Below, in pieces: positions 13,374-16,061 of a DNA stretch of 16,061 bases. The stretch lies in assembly GCA_036645575.1 (NCBI GenBank), contig JAVXNW010000057.1:1-16061 (forward strand), in the 5' to 3' direction. The DNA is from JAVXNW01 sp036645575 (GTDB lineage: Bacteria; Bacillota; Clostridia; Christensenellales; Aristaeellaceae). Within the stretch, counting starts at the first letter, position 1. Each line of letters opens with the position of its first letter. The position numbers were made by a program, and so were the translations under genes. The notes beneath the pieces are model-generated. The model did no database searches. It had not been told where the DNA came from and worked only from the letters and a program-made list of their open reading frames with translations.

Positions 13374-15911
13374 ATGAATATATTTGAACAGGTACAGGTA
13401 AACAACGCGTCGCGGCTTTCGAGCGAGGCCATGACGATGCGTCTTGAGGATGGTTCGTCGCGTTCGTATACGTACGGGCAGATGTTTGACGCGATCATGC
13501 GCTTTTGCGCGGTGCTCGAAAGAATGCACGTTGGCGCGGGCGACCGTGTCGCGATCATTGCGGAGAGCACGCCCGAGTGGAATATCCTCTTTCTTGCGAT
13601 TGCCAAGCTCAAGGCGACGTCGGCATTGATCGACGCGTCGCTCGAGCGCGAAGCGCTGATGGCGCTGTTGCAAAAATCGGACGTGCGCTGCCTGATTGCG
13701 TCGCCCAAGATCATTGAAAAGCTGGGCGACGGCCTTGACATGCCGGTCATCAACCTGCTGTGCGACCCGCAGGCGTATCTGGACGCGCCAGCGCTGCTTG
13801 CGCGCGAGGCGACCCATGACGGAAACCCCGAAGCGGCGTCCATCATCTTCTCCTCCGGCACCACCAAGACGGCCTCGGGCATCTTGCACAACCATTCCTC
13901 GCTCATTCACTCGGCGCTCATGTGCATGGAGTGCAACCGCCTGAAGACCGACGATCGCTTTCTGGCGATCCTGCCCAACAGCCACATCTACGGCCTGATG
14001 TGCCAGCTCGTGGGGCCGCTGCTCTTGGGCGCGGACATCTGCTTTATTGAGGGCATGAGCGGCGCCATGCTGATGGGCGCGTTTCAGGCGTTTCACCCGG
14101 CGCTATTGCCGGCGGTTCCGAAGATCTACGACGTGCTCAAGGCGCAGGTGCTCTCCAAAATCAACGCCGAGCCCAAGACCAAGCAGCTGTTTGAAAAGCT
14201 GTTCCCCGTGTGCCTGAGCATTCGCAAGCGCACCGGGCTCAATCTGGGCAAGACCCTCTTCAAGGCGATTCACGACAATTTTGGCGGGAAGCTGCGCATT
14301 CTGGCCTCCGCCGGCGCGCCGCTCAGCAACGAGACGTGCGCGTTCTTCTACGGCGTCGGCTTTGAGATGCTGGGCACCTATGGCGCGACCGAGACCAGCA
14401 TTCCGACGATCGGCAACATCGTGGGGCACATCACGACCGACACCTGCGGCCGGCCCTATCCCGACATTCAGGTAAAGATCGCCGAAAACGGCGAGATGCT
14501 CATCAAGACGCCGTATCGCATGATCGGCTATTTCCGGGACGAGCAGGCGACGCAAGACGCGTTTGACGAGGACGGCTGGTTCCGCACCGGCGACCTGGGC
14601 AGCATTGACGAGAAGGGGCTTGTGCGCATTCTCGGCCGCTGCAAGGAGAACATCGTGCTCGCGACCGGCAAGAAGGTGGCGCCGGACGACCTCGAGGCGG
14701 CCTACGCGGGCATTCAGGGCGTCAAGGAGCTGGTGATCTGCGGCATTCCGGTCGCGGACGGCAGCTGCGACGAGGTGCACGCGTTTGTCGTAGCCGACGC
14801 GGCGCAGGCCGATTCGGTGCTGACGCAGCTCAAGCAGCACAGCGCGCGCCTTTCCCAAAATCAAAAGCTGGCCGGCATTCACTTTGTCGACGCGATCCCG
14901 AAAACCTCGCTGCAAAAGCCGAAGCGGTTCCTGCTCAAGCAGATGATCTTGCAAAACCAGCCGATGCCCGCCATGCCCACAGATGCGGGCGAGGCGTTTG
15001 ACATTCCGTCGGTCGTGTGCGCGGCAATCGCGCGCATCGCCAAGACCACGACGGCCGATTTCACGCCGGACACGCGCCTGTTCGAAGAACTATCGATTGA
15101 TTCGCTGAGCACGCTCAACCTCGCGTGCGAGATCGACGAAAAGTGTGGCGTGCGCGTGGATCACCTGCTGCGCCGCGACATGACGGTGCGCGAATTGATC
15201 GACTGCGTGCGCTCGCCCGACGCGGACGAGAACCGCGCGCCGACCCAGCTCTACCCGCGCCTCAAGCGCGCATTCGAGTATGACGTGTTCTGCCTGATCC
15301 GAAACCTCTTCCGTGGCATCTATCAGGTCAATGTGGAAAACGACGCGAACCTGCCGGAAAACAGCGGCTACATCATCTGCGCCAACCACGTGTCCAACTT
15401 CGACTACCTCTACCTGACCCTCAACTTCAAAAAAGAGCGCTTCATCCGCTTTTGCTGCATGGCGAAAAAGGAGCTGTTCAACAAAACTTGGATCAGCAAG
15501 TTCATCGCCAACGTGTGCGGCATGGTGCCGGTCGATCGCAGCGGCTCGGTGGCGGGCGCCATGTCGGTCATGCGCGAGATGCTGACCGAGAAGTGGGGCG
15601 TGCTCATCCATCCCGAAGGCACGCGCAGCGAAGACGGCAAGATGGGCGAATTTAAAAATGGCGCGGCCGTGCTCGCAATCGAGGCGGATGTGCCGGTCGT
15701 CCCCGCCTACATCAAGGGCGGCTACGAGGTCTATCCCCGCTCGCGCAAGCTCCCCCAGCTGTTTGACTGGAAACGGATGCGCAAGTATCAGGTCGAGGTC
15801 ATCTATGGAACCCCGATCCTGCCCAAGGGCCGCACCGCCGACGAGCTGATGCAAGCCATCGAAGCCGCCGTCGTCGCCCTGTCCCAGCAAGCCGCCCCCA
15901 TGGCCGCATAG
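13374..15911 (+). CDS. Three-domain fusion: AMP-forming acyl ligase, acyl carrier protein, PlsC-type acyltransferase
   Basis: This 845-residue protein joins three lipid-related domains. Residues about 1-515 are an AMP-forming ligase that would activate a fatty or other carboxylic acid. Its motifs are a divergent P-loop SSGTTKTASG (160-169), GTYGATETSI, DGWFRTGDLG, GRCKENIVLATGKKVAPDDLE and a C-terminal KTSLQKPKRF with the likely catalytic lysine. About 540-620 is an acyl carrier domain with EELSIDSLSTLN, S577 being the phosphopantetheine site. About 655-845 is a PlsC-type acyltransferase with NHVSNFD (H672, D677) and HPEGTRSE (746-753). It probably loads an acyl chain on its own carrier and transfers it to a lysophospholipid or glycerol phosphate. 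E. coli Aas has acyltransferase and ligase in the opposite order. AAAGGAG precedes the ATG. It has its own promoter and no operon partner in the window. Confidence 0.9.
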   Translation: MNIFEQVQVNNASRLSSEAMTMRLEDGSSRSYTYGQMFDAIMRFCAVLERMHVGAGDRVAIIAESTPEWNILFLAIAKLKATSALIDASLEREALMALLQKSDVRCLIASPKIIEKLGDGLDMPVINLLCDPQAYLDAPALLAREATHDGNPEAASIIFSSGTTKTASGILHNHSSLIHSALMCMECNRLKTDDRFLAILPNSHIYGLMCQLVGPLLLGADICFIEGMSGAMLMGAFQAFHPALLPAVPKIYDVLKAQVLSKINAEPKTKQLFEKLFPVCLSIRKRTGLNLGKTLFKAIHDNFGGKLRILASAGAPLSNETCAFFYGVGFEMLGTYGATETSIPTIGNIVGHITTDTCGRPYPDIQVKIAENGEMLIKTPYRMIGYFRDEQATQDAFDEDGWFRTGDLGSIDEKGLVRILGRCKENIVLATGKKVAPDDLEAAYAGIQGVKELVICGIPVADGSCDEVHAFVVADAAQADSVLTQLKQHSARLSQNQKLAGIHFVDAIPKTSLQKPKRFLLKQMILQNQPMPAMPTDAGEAFDIPSVVCAAIARIAKTTTADFTPDTRLFEELSIDSLSTLNLACEIDEKCGVRVDHLLRRDMTVRELIDCVRSPDADENRAPTQLYPRLKRAFEYDVFCLIRNLFRGIYQVNVENDANLPENSGYIICANHVSNFDYLYLTLNFKKERFIRFCCMAKKELFNKTWISKFIANVCGMVPVDRSGSVAGAMSVMREMLTEKWGVLIHPEGTRSEDGKMGEFKNGAAVLAIEADVPVVPAYIKGGYEVYPRSRKLPQLFDWKRMRKYQVEVIYGTPILPKGRTADELMQAIEAAVVALSQQAAPMAA

Positions 15912-15921
15912 CGGCGGGGGA

Positions 15922-15962
15922 GGAGGCGAGGGGAACGGGGAGGCGAGGGGAACCAGGAGGCG
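15922..15962 (+). repeat. 17-base tandem repeat, right edge
   Basis: GGAGGCGAGGGGAAC occurs at 15922-15936 and 15939-15953, with a shortened third copy from 15956, all at a 17-base period. It begins ten bases after the fusion gene's stop codon. A copy with one change lies at 59-73. Confidence 0.75.
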
Positions 15963-15997
15963 GGAAGTATATTAAGGGAGACGTGCCTCCGGCGGCC

Positions 15998-16061
15998 GGG
16001 GCGCTGCCCCTGGACCCCGCCAAGGAAGGTCCTTGGATGCCAGCGCGCCTGCGGGCGCAGG
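15998..16061. repeat. Cluster of small hairpins at the right edge
   Basis: Three inverted repeats follow each other: GGGGC-GCT-GCCCC (15998-16010), CCAAGG/CCTTGG (16020-16025 and 16031-16036) and CCTGC-GGGC-GCAGG (16048-16061). With the G-rich tandem repeat before it, this resembles a dispersed intergenic repeat element cut by the window edge. The first hairpin might help terminate the fusion gene's transcript, but no T-run follows. Confidence 0.55.

Overview
The window is about 16 kb of GC-rich bacterial chromosome with strong AGGAGG-type ribosome binding sites and short intergenic gaps. Every predicted product belongs to a bacterial family. The mix of an RbsABC-type sugar importer, a LacI-type regulator and several enzymes of the kind common in anaerobic Firmicutes suggests a high-GC member of the Clostridia. 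This is inference from gene style only: no rRNA or other taxonomic marker is present. The solute-binding protein has a type I signal peptide and no lipobox cysteine, which would be unusual for a classical monoderm Firmicute.

Left flank (1-3500). A repeat-rich edge is followed by a RluA-type rRNA pseudouridine synthase on the minus strand. Divergent from it is a small MscS-type mechanosensitive channel. After a 360-base gap with two 12-base palindromes and an intrinsic terminator comes a stand-alone class II (zinc) aldolase on the plus strand, related to the aldolase half of RhaD-type bifunctional proteins.

Central operon (3715-12797, all minus strand, read right to left). The order is: LacI-family regulator; sugar ABC ATPase, permease and solute-binding protein (RbsA/RbsC/RbsB type); a small ASRT-family protein; L-rhamnose mutarotase (RhaM); an M24 'pita-bread' protein that has lost metal-ligand residues and looks creatinase-like; a creatininase-family amidohydrolase; a ureidoglycolate lyase (AllA)-family protein; and an EamA/DMT-type membrane transporter. 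The last cistrons are tightly packed (gaps of 5 to 33 bases, one overlap), and the operon ends in a strong nested hairpin terminator. A perfect 18-base palindrome lies between lacI and the ABC genes, and a degenerate copy sits inside the lacI promoter, so LacI probably controls both transcripts. This operon is the most interesting part of the window: a sugar importer and mutarotase combined with three enzyme families otherwise associated with creatinine, creatine and ureide breakdown. It is a good candidate for an undescribed catabolic route, perhaps for a sugar-linked amide, ureide or guanidino compound; the substrate cannot be read from the sequence.

Right flank (12798-16061). A 576-base gap holds the lacI promoter, a second palindrome, a G-rich 11-base tandem repeat and the promoter of a large plus-strand gene. 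That gene encodes an unusual three-domain fusion: acyl/AMP ligase, acyl carrier protein and PlsC-type acyltransferase. The window ends in a repeat-rich edge that shares a 15-base motif with the left edge.
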